Of a stretch of DNA of 35,231 bases, positions 8,311 through 17,127 are shown piece after piece. Source of the stretch: an uncultured Oscillospiraceae bacterium (lineage in GTDB: Bacteria; Bacillota; Clostridia; Oscillospirales; Acutalibacteraceae); the NCBI GenBank assembly GCA_902478455.1, contig CABSLJ010000006.1:1-35231 (forward strand), in the 5' to 3' direction. The translations under genes were made by a program, and so were the position numbers. Position 1 is the stretch's first letter, and every line of letters starts with the position of its first letter. Under the pieces are notes generated by a model, which did no database searches, was not told the DNA's origin, and saw only the letters and a list, made by a program, of their open reading frames with translations.

Positions 8311-9186
8311 TTGAAAGAATTCCTGCGCAGCCGCAGCTTTAAAATCGTCATGGCCTGCCTCTTCCTTCTGGTAGGACTTCTGCTCTTTACGGCCAGCGTG
8401 AGCGATTCCTTTGCCTCCAATTTCTTCGGGCTTTTCACCACGCCCATGCAGCAGGTCACGACCGACCTCTCGGGCGCGGCCGACGACGCAATGCCCAGCG
8501 GCAAGACGGTCGAGGAGCTCGAGCAGGAAAACGCCGAGCTGAGAAAGCAGCTGGAGGAGGCCAACGCCCGGATCATCGACTATTACAAGATCAAGCAGCA
8601 GAACCAGCAGTACCAGGACCTTTACGAGGGCTTTGTGGAGATCACCAAGAACAATAAGGACGTGAAGCTCGTGTCGGCCGCGGTCATCGGCCGCGACCCG
8701 AATGAGATGTTCCACGGCTTTACGGTGGATGCCGGCACCCTTTCCGGCGTGGAGAAATATGATCCCGTCATCGCGAGCGGGGGCCTTGTGGGCTGGGTCT
8801 CGGAGGTGGGGGCGACCTACTGCCGGGTGACCACCATCTTTTCGCCCGATACCCAGGTCGGCGCTATCGACCGGGTCAATCAGGACAGCGGTGTGATCAC
8901 CGGCAGCCTTGCGCTGACCGAGCAGGGGCTTATAAAGCTGGCTTACATCGCCGAGCAGAACACCATCCAGGCGGGGGACATCGTTGTCACCTCGGGGCTG
9001 GGCGGGGTATACCCGCGCGATTATCCCATCGGTTCGGTGGTGGAGATTACCCATGAGGAGAGCGACGCCACCCTCTATGCCACCGTCAGACCCTTTGTGG
9101 ACATACCGAATCTCCGGGACGTCTTCATCATCACCAATTTTGAAGGCCAGGGAGACGTCGTCGAATTTGAAGACGGGCAGGAGTAG
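8311..9186 (+). CDS. mreC: Rod-shape determining protein MreC
   Basis: Bitopic membrane protein that links MreB filaments to the PBP2 wall synthase outside the membrane. A transmembrane helix spans about residues 10-30, a coiled coil rich in E, N and K follows at about 60-100, and the extracellular beta-barrel part fills the rest. The TTG start at 8311 is preferred: AAAGGAG ends nine bases before it and gives (M)KEFLRSRSFK, the usual Clostridia N-terminus. The ATG at 8302 lies directly on the ribosome site. Length is 291 residues. mreD follows after 14 bases. Confidence 0.92.
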   Translation: MKEFLRSRSFKIVMACLFLLVGLLLFTASVSDSFASNFFGLFTTPMQQVTTDLSGAADDAMPSGKTVEELEQENAELRKQLEEANARIIDYYKIKQQNQQYQDLYEGFVEITKNNKDVKLVSAAVIGRDPNEMFHGFTVDAGTLSGVEKYDPVIASGGLVGWVSEVGATYCRVTTIFSPDTQVGAIDRVNQDSGVITGSLALTEQGLIKLAYIAEQNTIQAGDIVVTSGLGGVYPRDYPIGSVVEITHEESDATLYATVRPFVDIPNLRDVFIITNFEGQGDVVEFEDGQE

Positions 9187-9200
9187 GAGGCGGTGGCGCG

Positions 9201-9716
9201 ATGAAAGCTCGTTATAAGATACTGCGCTGTCTGGCCTACTTTCTGGAAATTCTGGCCCTCTACGTATTGCAGATGACGCCCGGGCTTGTGCCGAGCGTCT
9301 TCGGCGTGACGCCGCTGCTGGTAATCCCGGCGGCGCTGACCGTGGCCGTGCTTGAGGATGAGGTGACGGGCCTTGCCTTCGGCATCTTCGCCGGGCTGCT
9401 TGTCGATTTCGGTATGGGGGATATGCTCGGTTTTCACGCCCTCTTTTTGGGCGCTGTCTGCTACCTGTTGGGGATACTGGCCATCAATCTGGTGAAGACC
9501 ACTCTGTTTACGGTCATGTTGCTCTCTTTTTTGGCCGTTCCCGTCCTCTATTCGCTGCAATTCGTCTTTTTCTATCTCATCCCGGGTTACGACATCCCCG
9601 GCCGCGCCTACCTGCGCTATTATCTGCCGCGGATGGCCTACACCTGGATTGTGACGCCTATTTTTTACTTTATCAACCGCGCGTTTGTCCTGTGGATCCG
9701 CGCGCGGGACGACTGA
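9201..9716 (+). CDS. mreD: Rod-shape determining protein MreD
   Basis: Integral membrane protein of the elongasome, partner of MreC. Its 171 residues are almost all hydrophobic and make about five transmembrane helices (roughly 10-28, 33-50, 52-72, 90-125, 140-160). MreD conserves little sequence, so the call rests on topology, size and position between mreC and mrdA. GGAGG with a short spacer precedes the ATG. The mrdA frame is open across its end, but the likely mrdA start lies 76 bases downstream. Confidence 0.88.
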   Translation: MKARYKILRCLAYFLEILALYVLQMTPGLVPSVFGVTPLLVIPAALTVAVLEDEVTGLAFGIFAGLLVDFGMGDMLGFHALFLGAVCYLLGILAINLVKTTLFTVMLLSFLAVPVLYSLQFVFFYLIPGYDIPGRAYLRYYLPRMAYTWIVTPIFYFINRAFVLWIRARDD

Positions 9717-9792
9717 ACCCGGTTCGACGGCGGACCGCGGCCCGCCGCACCGCCGGAGCGCTTCCCCTCCGGCGCGGAAAGGAGAGTGTCCC

Positions 9793-11934
9793 TTGGAAGA
9801 ACAAAAGAAATCCTACCGAATGCGCTATATTGTCTGTATTTTAATTGTGCTGGCCGCCTTCGCGGGTTTTGGCGTCCGGCTGATCGACTGGCAGCTCGTC
9901 CACGGCGAGGAGTACCGGAATCTCGCCAACCGGACCTACACCCAGACCGTCCGGGTGGACGCCCCCCGCGGCGAGATTCTCGACGTAAACGGCGTCGACC
10001 TCGCCATCAACATCACCGGCTACCGCATCGTGTTTGACAAGGCCTATCTGCAAAGCGATACGCAGAACGACATCATCCTCACCCTTGCAAAGCTGCTCGA
10101 GCGCCGCGGGGAGGAATGGACCGATATTCTCCCCATCGATTATACCGGCGGGGAATACGCTTACCGGGCCGAATCGGAGAGAGCCGTTGCAACTCTGCAG
10201 GAATTCCTGCGGCTGCAGTCCTACGCCACGGCCCAGAACTGCATGGACAGTCTCGTTGAGCGTTACGACTGCGGGGATTACGACCCGGCCGACGCCCGCA
10301 TCATCGCAAGCGTGCGCTACAACATGGAGAAAAGCGGCTTTTCCATCTCCACGCCTTACATTTTTGCCGATGGAATCACGCAGGACACTGTGTCGGTCGT
10401 CTCGGAAAATCAGCAGAAGATGCCCGGCGTGACCGTACAGACCTCCTCCATCCGCAAATACGTCAACGGAGAGATCGCCCCCCATGTGGTGGGAACCATC
10501 GGAGCCATCTCTCAGGACGAATACAATGAACACAAGGACGAGGGCTACGCCCTCAATGATAAAATCGGCAAGAGCGGCATTGAAAGCGCGCTGGAGGATT
10601 ATCTGCGCGGCGTCAACGGCGAAAAGGTGGTGGAGACCACCGCCGGCGGTTCGCAGGTGGGCGTCAACTACACCAAAAACGCCGTCGCCGGCAATACGGT
10701 CTACCTGACCATCGACGCACAGCTGCAGGCCGTGGTCAACAAATCCCTGGCGGAAAACATCCAGGCGACCAGGGAGGCGGGGCAGAAGAAGCTTGAGCAG
10801 ACCGGCAAGGACAAAAACGGAGAGGACTGCGTCTCGGGTTCGGCCGTGGTCATCGACGTGCGCGATTTTTCCATCCTGGCGGCGGCCAGCTATCCAAATT
10901 ATGATCTTGCGAAATATGTGGAGGATTCCTCCTATTACCTCGATCTCCTGAACGACGAGGCCGCTCCCCTCTTCAACCGCACCTTAAACGGAAGGTATTC
11001 CCCCGGCTCCACCATGAAGCTGTCCGTCGCCGCGGCCGCGCTGGAGGAGGGAATCATCACCGAAGATACGGTGATCCAGTGCAACCGCGCCTACCCCATC
11101 GACGGCATGACCTTCAACTGCATGTATTACCATGGGCCGACGAGGCTCAACCGCGCCCTGACCGTTTCCTGCAATGTCTTTTTCTACGAGACCGGCCGCC
11201 GCCTGGGGATTGACAGCATGAACCTCTATGCCAAGCGCTTCGGCCTCGGCGAGCCCACGGGCGTGGAGGTGTACGAAAGCACCGGCATCCTCGCCGGGCG
11301 CGCGGAACGGCAGGAGAGGGGAGAGCCCTGGTATCCGGCGGATACCATCCAGGCGGCCATCGGCCAGTCGGACAATCTCTTTACCCCTTTGCAGATCGCC
11401 GTCTACACGGCCACTGTGGCCAATGGGGGCAACCGCTACAAGGCGCATTTTGTCCGCAAGGTCACCGACTACACCCGCCAGCAGGTAATCTATGAAAACG
11501 ATCCGGACAACCCCACGCTGATCGAAAACGTGGGCGTTTCCGAGGAAAATATGGAGCTGGTCCGCCAGGGTATGCGCTCGGTTGTAACGAGCACCAGCGG
11601 CACGGCCTACTATCCCTTCGCCAATTACGGCGTGTCGGTGGCCGCCAAGACGGGTACGGCGCAGAACGCCGGCTCCGACCACACCATCTTCATCGCCTTT
11701 GCCCCTTATGAAGAACCGGAGATCGCCATCGCCATCGTGCTGGAACACGGCGCCACCAGCACCTATCCCAAAAACATCACCAAGGACATTCTGGACGCCT
11801 ATTTTTACGGCATCGGCAAGGAGCCCATCCCCGGCACCAATCCCGACGGCACGCCGATGGAGCTCCCCAGCAAATCTCCCTCCTCTGATCCGAGCGAAAG
11901 CGGTTTAACCTCCTCGGAAGTTTCGGAGAATTGA
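9793..11934 (+). CDS. mrdA: Penicillin-binding protein 2, elongasome transpeptidase
   Basis: Class B penicillin-binding protein that cross-links peptidoglycan during cell elongation; membrane-anchored with its catalytic domain outside. One transmembrane helix lies near residues 12-32, a dimerisation domain follows, and the transpeptidase has all three motifs: S406-T-M-K409, S459-C-N461 and K619-T-G. The C-terminus ends in a Ser/Pro/Glu-rich tail of about 30 residues. The TTG at 9793 is chosen because GGAGAG lies about seven bases before it. The first ATG (9820) is too far from any ribosome site, and an upstream start at 9685 would overlap mreD and add an arginine-rich run. Length is 713 residues. 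Confidence 0.94.
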   Translation: MEEQKKSYRMRYIVCILIVLAAFAGFGVRLIDWQLVHGEEYRNLANRTYTQTVRVDAPRGEILDVNGVDLAINITGYRIVFDKAYLQSDTQNDIILTLAKLLERRGEEWTDILPIDYTGGEYAYRAESERAVATLQEFLRLQSYATAQNCMDSLVERYDCGDYDPADARIIASVRYNMEKSGFSISTPYIFADGITQDTVSVVSENQQKMPGVTVQTSSIRKYVNGEIAPHVVGTIGAISQDEYNEHKDEGYALNDKIGKSGIESALEDYLRGVNGEKVVETTAGGSQVGVNYTKNAVAGNTVYLTIDAQLQAVVNKSLAENIQATREAGQKKLEQTGKDKNGEDCVSGSAVVIDVRDFSILAAASYPNYDLAKYVEDSSYYLDLLNDEAAPLFNRTLNGRYSPGSTMKLSVAAAALEEGIITEDTVIQCNRAYPIDGMTFNCMYYHGPTRLNRALTVSCNVFFYETGRRLGIDSMNLYAKRFGLGEPTGVEVYESTGILAGRAERQERGEPWYPADTIQAAIGQSDNLFTPLQIAVYTATVANGGNRYKAHFVRKVTDYTRQQVIYENDPDNPTLIENVGVSEENMELVRQGMRSVVTSTSGTAYYPFANYGVSVAAKTGTAQNAGSDHTIFIAFAPYEEPEIAIAIVLEHGATSTYPKNITKDILDAYFYGIGKEPIPGTNPDGTPMELPSKSPSSDPSESGLTSSEVSEN

Positions 11935-12087
11935 CGTGACGATCCTCTGGTCACAGAATGGTCACAGGGGATGGGAATGACGTGATTTCTCGGAGACTGC
12001 ATTTGTTTTTGTAGAATATAACGGCGCCTTTGGCGGATATGACAGGAGTTAGTTGGATATTTTGTCGCCTGTCTTTGCAGAATCTTT

Positions 12088-12116
12088 TTGACTACTGGCT
12101 TTGAATATGGTAAGAT
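12088..12116 (+). promoter_or_regulatory. Promoter for minD
   Basis: TTGACT, a 17-base spacer and TAAGAT lie about 20 bases before the minD start, so the leader is very short. The rest of the 202-base gap after mrdA holds nothing recognisable except two copies of GGTCACAG at 11949-11967. Confidence 0.65.
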
Positions 12117-12136
12117 GATAAACGAGGTATTTTGTC

Positions 12137-12883
12137 ATGGGAGCTGTCACAGTTATCACATCGGGAAAAGGCGGGGTCGGCAAGTCGACCGTCACGGCCA
12201 ACTTAGGCGCCGCGCTCGCAAGGCGGGGCCGCCGTGTTCTGGTCCTGGATGCCGACGCGGGCCTGCGCAGTCTCGATGCCATGCTCGGCGTGACCGGAGA
12301 ACTGGTCTATGACCTTTCCGACGTTGTCGCCGGCCGCTGTGAACCGCTGCAGGCGGTGTACGCCTGCCGGAACTGCGCCGGGCTGTTTGTACTGCCCGCG
12401 CCGCAGAGCGAGCAGGATGTTGTGCCGCCGGACACCATGCGTCTGCTGGTTCCGGAACTCGCGCGCTATTTTGATCATGTGCTGATCGATTCTCCCGCGG
12501 GTCTGGGCCGCGGCTTTGCTTCCGCCATCGCGCCGGCGGGCAGGGCGCTCGTCGTCTGCAATACCGACCCGGTTTGTCTGCGCGATGCGCACAAGGTGCG
12601 CCGTTATTTGATGCAGGGCGGCGTCCGCCAGATTCGTCTGGTGGTCAACCGCTTTTCCTACGCTTCCTTCCAAAAGACGGGCGCATTCGGCGACCTCGAC
12701 GAGGTCATCGACGCCGCGGGCATCCAGCTGATCGCCGTGATTCCCGAGGAACTGAAGCTCGCAAGCTATGCCTTCCGGGGGACGCCGCTTTCGGTGCGCT
12801 GCCCGGCGACAGAGGCGTTCGGCAGGCTGGCCGCGCGTCTTGAAGGGGATCAGGTTCCCCTGATGGCAATTTCCAGATTTTAA
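12137..12883 (+). CDS. minD: Septum-site determining ATPase MinD
   Basis: ParA/MinD-type ATPase that helps place the division site through membrane cycling. The deviant Walker A motif GKGGVGKST is at residues 10-18, and the Walker B region LIDSPAGLGRGF follows in the middle. At 248 residues it is short. Bacterial MinD usually ends with an amphipathic membrane-targeting helix rich in K and F, but here the protein stops at EGDQVPLMAISRF. A start at ATG 12137 with GAGG nine bases upstream fits. minC and minE are not adjacent. Annotation as MinD rather than another MinD/FlhG relative rests on its place after mreBCD-mrdA and on the fold. Confidence 0.88.
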   Translation: MGAVTVITSGKGGVGKSTVTANLGAALARRGRRVLVLDADAGLRSLDAMLGVTGELVYDLSDVVAGRCEPLQAVYACRNCAGLFVLPAPQSEQDVVPPDTMRLLVPELARYFDHVLIDSPAGLGRGFASAIAPAGRALVVCNTDPVCLRDAHKVRRYLMQGGVRQIRLVVNRFSYASFQKTGAFGDLDEVIDAAGIQLIAVIPEELKLASYAFRGTPLSVRCPATEAFGRLAARLEGDQVPLMAISRF

Positions 12884-12921
12884 ACCAGCCAAAAGAATTT
12901 TATTATTCAGGAGGGAATCAA

Positions 12922-13323
12922 ATGAATATAGCCCTGATCGCACACGACGCAAAGAAAGAATTGATGGTGCAGTTCTGCATCGCTTATTGTGGGATTCTGA
13001 GCCGGCATCACCTGTGCGCCACCGGCACCACCGGAAAGATGGTGTCTGAGGCGACCGGATTGCAGATTCAAAAGTTTTTAAGCGGTTCCCAGGGCGGAGA
13101 TCAGCAGATTACGGCGCGCATCGCCTGCAATGAGATCGATTTGCTCCTGTTTTTCCGCGACCCGCTGACCCCCAAGCCGCATGAGCCCAACGACATCAAC
13201 CTGCTTCGCCTGTGCGACATGCACAATATCCCCGTGGCGACCAACATCGCGACGGGTGAGGTGCTCATTCACGGTCTGGAGCGCGGCGATCTCGATTGGC
13301 GCAACATCCTGGCCCACAGGTGA
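12922..13323 (+). CDS. mgsA: Methylglyoxal synthase
   Basis: Converts dihydroxyacetone phosphate to methylglyoxal and phosphate, a bypass of lower glycolysis used when phosphate is low or sugar phosphates pile up. The family pattern is complete: NIALIAHDAKK with H8, the phosphate-binding ATGTTG, the SGSQGGD aspartate at D60, D80 in FFRDPL, and H87/D91 in KPHEPND. The protein has 133 residues, close to the family core. CAGGAGGG lies nine bases before the ATG. It follows minD by 38 bases and may share its transcript. Two aldo/keto reductases in the window could in principle remove methylglyoxal, but that is conjecture. Confidence 0.95.
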   Translation: MNIALIAHDAKKELMVQFCIAYCGILSRHHLCATGTTGKMVSEATGLQIQKFLSGSQGGDQQITARIACNEIDLLLFFRDPLTPKPHEPNDINLLRLCDMHNIPVATNIATGEVLIHGLERGDLDWRNILAHR

Positions 13324-13352
13324 GAGAACAACAAGCGACACGGTTAAACCGC

Positions 13353-13594
13353 AAAAAGGCGATGACCGGGAGGAGTAGCCTGCCCATTCGCGAACAGGGA
13401 GGGCGCGCCTGGATTGAGAGCGCGTCCGCGACCGAAAGCAGGGGAAGACACCCGTGAGCCGGGCTTTGCACAATTTACGCATGGCCCCGTCCGCCCGCGT
13501 TAAGGGCCGAAAGAGGGAGGACCGCGCCGGCCCTCCAAAAAGGGTGGCACCGCGAGGAATGTCCCTCGTCCCTTTCCGGGACGGGGGATTTTTG
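13353..13594 (+). ncRNA. T-box riboswitch leader of hisS-aspS
   Basis: The leader has the T-box signature AGGGTGGCACCGCG at 13541-13554, an aminoacyl-tRNA synthetase operon downstream, and a strong terminator right after the signature. Stem I begins near GATGACCGGGAGGAGTAG, and CCTGC (13379-13383) pairs with GCAGG (13438-13442), which closes the specifier loop. The 3' side of that loop reads GGAAGACACC, with GAC (Asp) at 13447-13449 followed by the A expected after a specifier; CAC (His) overlaps it at 13449-13451. The bulge TGGC would pair with a tRNA ending GCCA, that is discriminator G73. This fits tRNA-Asp and not bacterial tRNA-His, which has C73. Uncharged tRNA-Asp is therefore the likely inducer of both genes. 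Confidence 0.93.
13562..13593 (+). terminator. Regulated terminator of the T-box leader
   Basis: TCCCTCGTCCC (13562-13572) pairs over 11 positions, with one G-U, to GGGACGGGGGA (13578-13588) around a five-base loop, followed by TTTTT. The left arm overlaps the region the T-box sequence would need for the antiterminator, as in all transcriptional T-boxes. Confidence 0.92.
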
Positions 13595-13680
13595 CGTTTT
13601 TGCGGTAGAGTTCAGAGAAAATTCCGCCTTTCCGGCTTTTTTAAGAAGAAGCATCATCAAAACAGCAAAGGATGAGAAAA

Positions 13681-14991
13681 ATGGCATTGATTGCAAAGGC
13701 CCCGCGCGGCACGCAGGATATTCTGCCACGGGACAGCTACAAGTGGCAGTTCCTGGAGGACGTCATACGCAAGGAGGCGGCGTCCCACGGCTACAGGGAG
13801 CTGCGCACCCCCGTCTTTGAGAGCACCGAGTTGTTTCAGCGCTCGGTGGGGGACACCACCGACGTGGTGCAAAAGGAGATGTACACCTTTGAAGACAAGG
13901 GCGGCCGCTCGATCACCCTGCGCCCGGAGGGGACGGCAGGCGCGGCGCGCGCCATGCTGGAGCACGGCCTGTACAACGAGGGGCTTCCCGTCAAAATCTA
14001 TTATTTTACCTCCTGCTACCGGTATGAAAAGCCGCAGGCCGGAAGGCTGCGCGAATTCCATCAGTTCGGCATGGAGACCTTCGGCACCGCTTCCCCGGCG
14101 GCCGACGCCGACATAATCGGCATGGTCAGCGCTCTGTTTGAGCGGCTGGGCGTCCGCAATCTTTCTCTGGAGCTCAACTCCATCGGCTGCCCGACCTGCC
14201 GGGCCGCGTACCACAAGGCGCTCAAGGACTATTTTGAGCAGTACCGCTCCCAGCTGTGCGAGACCTGCCTCTCCCGCCTGGAGCGCAATCCCATGCGCAT
14301 CCTCGACTGCAAAAGCCCTGTCTGCTCGAAGATCGCCGCGGGCGCGCCGACCGTGCTCGATTATATCTGCAACGACTGCGCCGCCCACTTCGAGGGGGTC
14401 AAGGCCTACCTCGGCGCGGCGGGGATTCCCTTTACCGTCAATCCGCATATTGTCCGCGGCCTGGACTACTACACTCGCACCGTCTTTGAATTTGTCTCGA
14501 ACGAGATCGGCGCGCAGGGAACGGTTTGCGGCGGCGGCCGGTACGACGGACTGATCAAGGAGCTCGGCGGGCCGGACATGCCCTCGCTCGGCTTCGGCAT
14601 GGGTATGGAACGGCTGCTACTGCTGCTGGAGAAACAGGGCGTCGCCTTTCCGGAGCCGTCCGGCTGCGACCTGTACATCGCCGGGCTGGGAGATACGGCC
14701 CAGCTGGAGGCCTTCCGCATGGTGCGCGAGGTGCGCGCCTCCTCCCTCTCCGCCGAGTGCGACGTCGCCGGCCGCAGCCTCAAGGCGCAGATGAAATACG
14801 CCGACAAGCTGGGCGCCAAGTTCTGCCTGGTGCTCGGCGAGGAGGAGCTTTCCGCCGGAAAGGCGCGGCTCAAGGACATGAAAAGCGGCGAGCAGCATGA
14901 AATCCCGCTGGGCGAACACTTCTTCCCGCGTTTTTTGGAGCTGTACATCCTGGCCGACCAGAAAGCGCTCCAGGGGCTGGCGGGGGAATGA
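13681..14991 (+). CDS. hisS: Histidyl-tRNA synthetase
   Basis: Class II synthetase that charges tRNA-His. It shows the motif 2 region RPEGTAGAARA, the histidine-specific blocks GLDYYTRTVFEF and GGGRYDGL, and motif 3 with GFGMGMERL. The C-terminal anticodon-binding domain occupies about the last 100 residues. The ATG at 13681 (MALIAKAPRGTQDILP) is preferred over the one at 13672 because AAAGGA is properly spaced only for the later start and overlaps the earlier one. Length 436 residues is normal. It forms an operon with aspS, 134 bases downstream, under the T-box leader. Confidence 0.97.
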   Translation: MALIAKAPRGTQDILPRDSYKWQFLEDVIRKEAASHGYRELRTPVFESTELFQRSVGDTTDVVQKEMYTFEDKGGRSITLRPEGTAGAARAMLEHGLYNEGLPVKIYYFTSCYRYEKPQAGRLREFHQFGMETFGTASPAADADIIGMVSALFERLGVRNLSLELNSIGCPTCRAAYHKALKDYFEQYRSQLCETCLSRLERNPMRILDCKSPVCSKIAAGAPTVLDYICNDCAAHFEGVKAYLGAAGIPFTVNPHIVRGLDYYTRTVFEFVSNEIGAQGTVCGGGRYDGLIKELGGPDMPSLGFGMGMERLLLLLEKQGVAFPEPSGCDLYIAGLGDTAQLEAFRMVREVRASSLSAECDVAGRSLKAQMKYADKLGAKFCLVLGEEELSAGKARLKDMKSGEQHEIPLGEHFFPRFLELYILADQKALQGLAGE

Positions 14992-15125
14992 TCGCACAAG
15001 ACCGCTCCTTTTACAGAATATGACCGGAGCGCTCCATCATCGCGAAAAATACGCCGCCAATAGAGAGATAAGCAATAAAGGCCGGCGCCCGGAATCGGAC
15101 GCGGCGTAAAATCGGAGGAATCAAC

Positions 15126-16913
15126 ATGGCAGAATTTATGACAGGCTTAAAGCGCACGCACTACTGTGGGGCGCTGCGCCCAGCGGACATCGGCAAGGAG
15201 GTTGTCGTCTGCGGCTGGGCGCAGCGCCAGCGCGACCTTGGGCAGCTCATCTTCATCGACCTGCGCGACCGCACCGGCATCGTCCAGCTCGCCTTTGACG
15301 ACAGCACCGACCGCTCCGTCTTCGACAAGGCCTTCTCGGTCCGCGCCGAATTTGTGCTGGCCGCGCGCGGCAGGGTGCGCGAGCGCTCCTCCAAGAATCT
15401 CGAGCTCCCCACCGGCGAGATCGAGATCGAGGTCGAGGGGCTCAGAGTACTCGCCAAGGCGGAGACGCCTCCCTTTGAAATCGTGGAGCAGAGCAATGTC
15501 CGCGAAGAGCTGCGGCTGCGCTACCGCTATCTTGATTTAAGAAGACCCGACGTGCAGGACAAGATCATCGCCCGGCACAAGATCGTCAAAATAGCCCGCG
15601 ATTACTTTGACCAGAATGGGTTTGTGGAGATTGAAACGCCCAACCTTATCCGTTCCACGCCCGAGGGCGCGCGCGACTACCTCGTGCCTTCCCGCGTCTT
15701 CCCCGGCAGCTTTTTCGCCCTGCCCCAGTCCCCCCAGCTTTACAAGCAGCTGCTGATGCTCTCCGGCTTTGACCGCTACATGCAGGTGGCCCGCTGCTTC
15801 CGCGACGAGGACCTCCGCGCCGACCGCCAGCCGGAATTCACCCAGATCGACCTGGAGATGTCCTTTGTGGACGCTGAGGACGTCATGGCCATCGGCGAGG
15901 GCTTTGTCAAGAAGGCCTACCGCGAGGTACTCGGCGTTGAGATCGAGACGCCCTTCCGCCGCATGACCTACGCCGAGGCGATGGAGCGCTTCGGTTCGGA
16001 TAAGCCCGACCTGCGCTTCGGTCTGGAGCTTGGGGACCTCGGCGGCGCGCTGAAAAACACCGAATTCCGCGTCTTCGCCGGCGCGCTCGCCGCGGGCGGC
16101 TCGGTGCGCGGCATCAACTGCAAGGGCGCTGCCTCCAGGCTCCCGCGCAAGGAGATCGACAAGCTCGGCGAATGGATCAAGGCCTACGGCGCGAAGGGCC
16201 TCGCCTGGTCCAAGCTCGGCGAGGAGGGGGCTTCCTCCTCCTATGAAAAGTTCCTCTCCGCCGAAGAGGTGCAGGCCGTCCGCGCCGCCCTTGGGGCCGA
16301 GACGGGCGACGTGCTCTTCCTCGTCGCCAGCGACGACGCCCAGGTGGTCTTCGATTCTCTTGGCGCGCTGCGCTGCGAGCTGGCGGCGCGCCTTTCCCTC
16401 ATCGACGATTCGGCCCCCTGCCTGCTGTGGGTGACCGACTTCCCCCTCTTCGAGTACGACAAGGAGGAAAACCGCTTCGTCGCCAAGCACCATCCCTTCA
16501 CCAGCCCCCGCGAGGAGGACCTCGAGCGCCTGGAAAGCGACCCCGGCAGCGTGTGCGCCAAGGCTTACGACATGGTCCTCAACGGAAATGAGATCGGCGG
16601 CGGCTCTATCCGTATCAATACGCCCGAGCTTCAGGAGCGCATGTTCCGGGCCCTCGGCTTTAGCAAGGAGGAGGCCGAGGAGAAATTCGGCTTCTTAATC
16701 GACGCCTTCCGTTACGGCGCGCCGCCCCACGGCGGCATGGCCTTCGGCCTCGACCGCCTGGTCATGGTCATGCTCGGCTGCGAGAGCATCCGCGACGTCA
16801 TCGCCTTCCCCAAGGTGGCCAATTCCAGCGAGCTGATGACCGCCGCGCCCGGCCAGGTCGATGCAAAGCAGCTTGGCGAGCTGGGCATTTCCATTGTGAA
16901 TCCCGAAGCCTGA
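15126..16913 (+). CDS. aspS: Aspartyl-tRNA synthetase, bacterial type
   Basis: Class II synthetase that charges tRNA-Asp. The order is an N-terminal OB-fold anticodon domain (about 1-110), motif 1 (FVEIETPNLIRSTPEGARDY), motif 2 (FRDEDLRADRQPEFTQID), the inserted GAD domain (about 280-420) typical of the long bacterial form, and motif 3 (GMAFGLDRLVM). Length is 595 residues. CGGAGG precedes the ATG. Whether it also charges tRNA-Asn (non-discriminating) cannot be judged safely without alignment. The reading frame is intact and a strong terminator follows within ten bases. Confidence 0.97.
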   Translation: MAEFMTGLKRTHYCGALRPADIGKEVVVCGWAQRQRDLGQLIFIDLRDRTGIVQLAFDDSTDRSVFDKAFSVRAEFVLAARGRVRERSSKNLELPTGEIEIEVEGLRVLAKAETPPFEIVEQSNVREELRLRYRYLDLRRPDVQDKIIARHKIVKIARDYFDQNGFVEIETPNLIRSTPEGARDYLVPSRVFPGSFFALPQSPQLYKQLLMLSGFDRYMQVARCFRDEDLRADRQPEFTQIDLEMSFVDAEDVMAIGEGFVKKAYREVLGVEIETPFRRMTYAEAMERFGSDKPDLRFGLELGDLGGALKNTEFRVFAGALAAGGSVRGINCKGAASRLPRKEIDKLGEWIKAYGAKGLAWSKLGEEGASSSYEKFLSAEEVQAVRAALGAETGDVLFLVASDDAQVVFDSLGALRCELAARLSLIDDSAPCLLWVTDFPLFEYDKEENRFVAKHHPFTSPREEDLERLESDPGSVCAKAYDMVLNGNEIGGGSIRINTPELQERMFRALGFSKEEAEEKFGFLIDAFRYGAPPHGGMAFGLDRLVMVMLGCESIRDVIAFPKVANSSELMTAAPGQVDAKQLGELGISIVNPEA

Positions 16914-16919
16914 CAGACG

Positions 16920-16957
16920 GCGGCTTCCGACCCATCCGGGCCGGAAGCCGCTTTTTC
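16920..16957 (+). terminator. Terminator of hisS-aspS operon
   Basis: GCGGCTTCCG (16920-16929) pairs perfectly with CGGAAGCCGC (16942-16951), followed by TTTTT. It begins six bases after the aspS stop. Confidence 0.92.
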
Positions 16958-16971
16958 TGATGGGGATGTGT

Positions 16972-17035
16972 CCCGGCGCGCCTGCGCTCCAGGCTCTGAA
17001 AAAGCCGGGTGGATAAAAAAGACGGGCGCGCCGGG
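16972..17035. repeat. 11-bp inverted repeat upstream of hxlR
   Basis: CCCGGCGCGCC at 16972-16982 and its exact reverse complement GGCGCGCCGGG at 17025-17035 flank 42 bases. Five A follow the right arm, so on the minus strand it would not end in a T-run after the stem in the usual order. It could be an operator pair for the downstream regulator or a cruciform; nothing shows which. Confidence 0.5.
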
Positions 17036-17052
17036 AAAAAACCGCCGCCTTA

Positions 17053-17082
17053 TTTACAAAGCCGCGGGCGATGTGCTATGAT
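17053..17082 (+). promoter_or_regulatory. Promoter for hxlR-type gene
   Basis: TTTACA, an 18-base spacer and TATGAT lie about 45 bases before the TTG start. Confidence 0.6.
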
Positions 17083-17127
17083 GTGCTTGGCTTTTCCTAG
17101 TTTCTCAGAAAGAGGGGAGAGATCGCG

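Noticed and set aside
8098..9054. 318-codon minus-strand frame over mreC
   Set aside because: Antisense shadow; mreC shows proper topology, start and neighbours.
11949..11967. Tandem GGTCACAG repeat before minD
   Set aside because: Only two short copies, not positioned relative to a promoter in a way that indicates an operator, and possible by chance.
13447..13451. CAC (His) as the sole T-box specifier
   Set aside because: GAC is better placed after GGAA and before A, and the TGGC bulge matches the discriminator base of tRNA-Asp, not of tRNA-His.
15537..16493. 318-codon minus-strand frame over aspS
   Set aside because: Shadow of the aspS reading frame; no ribosome site or recognisable motif.
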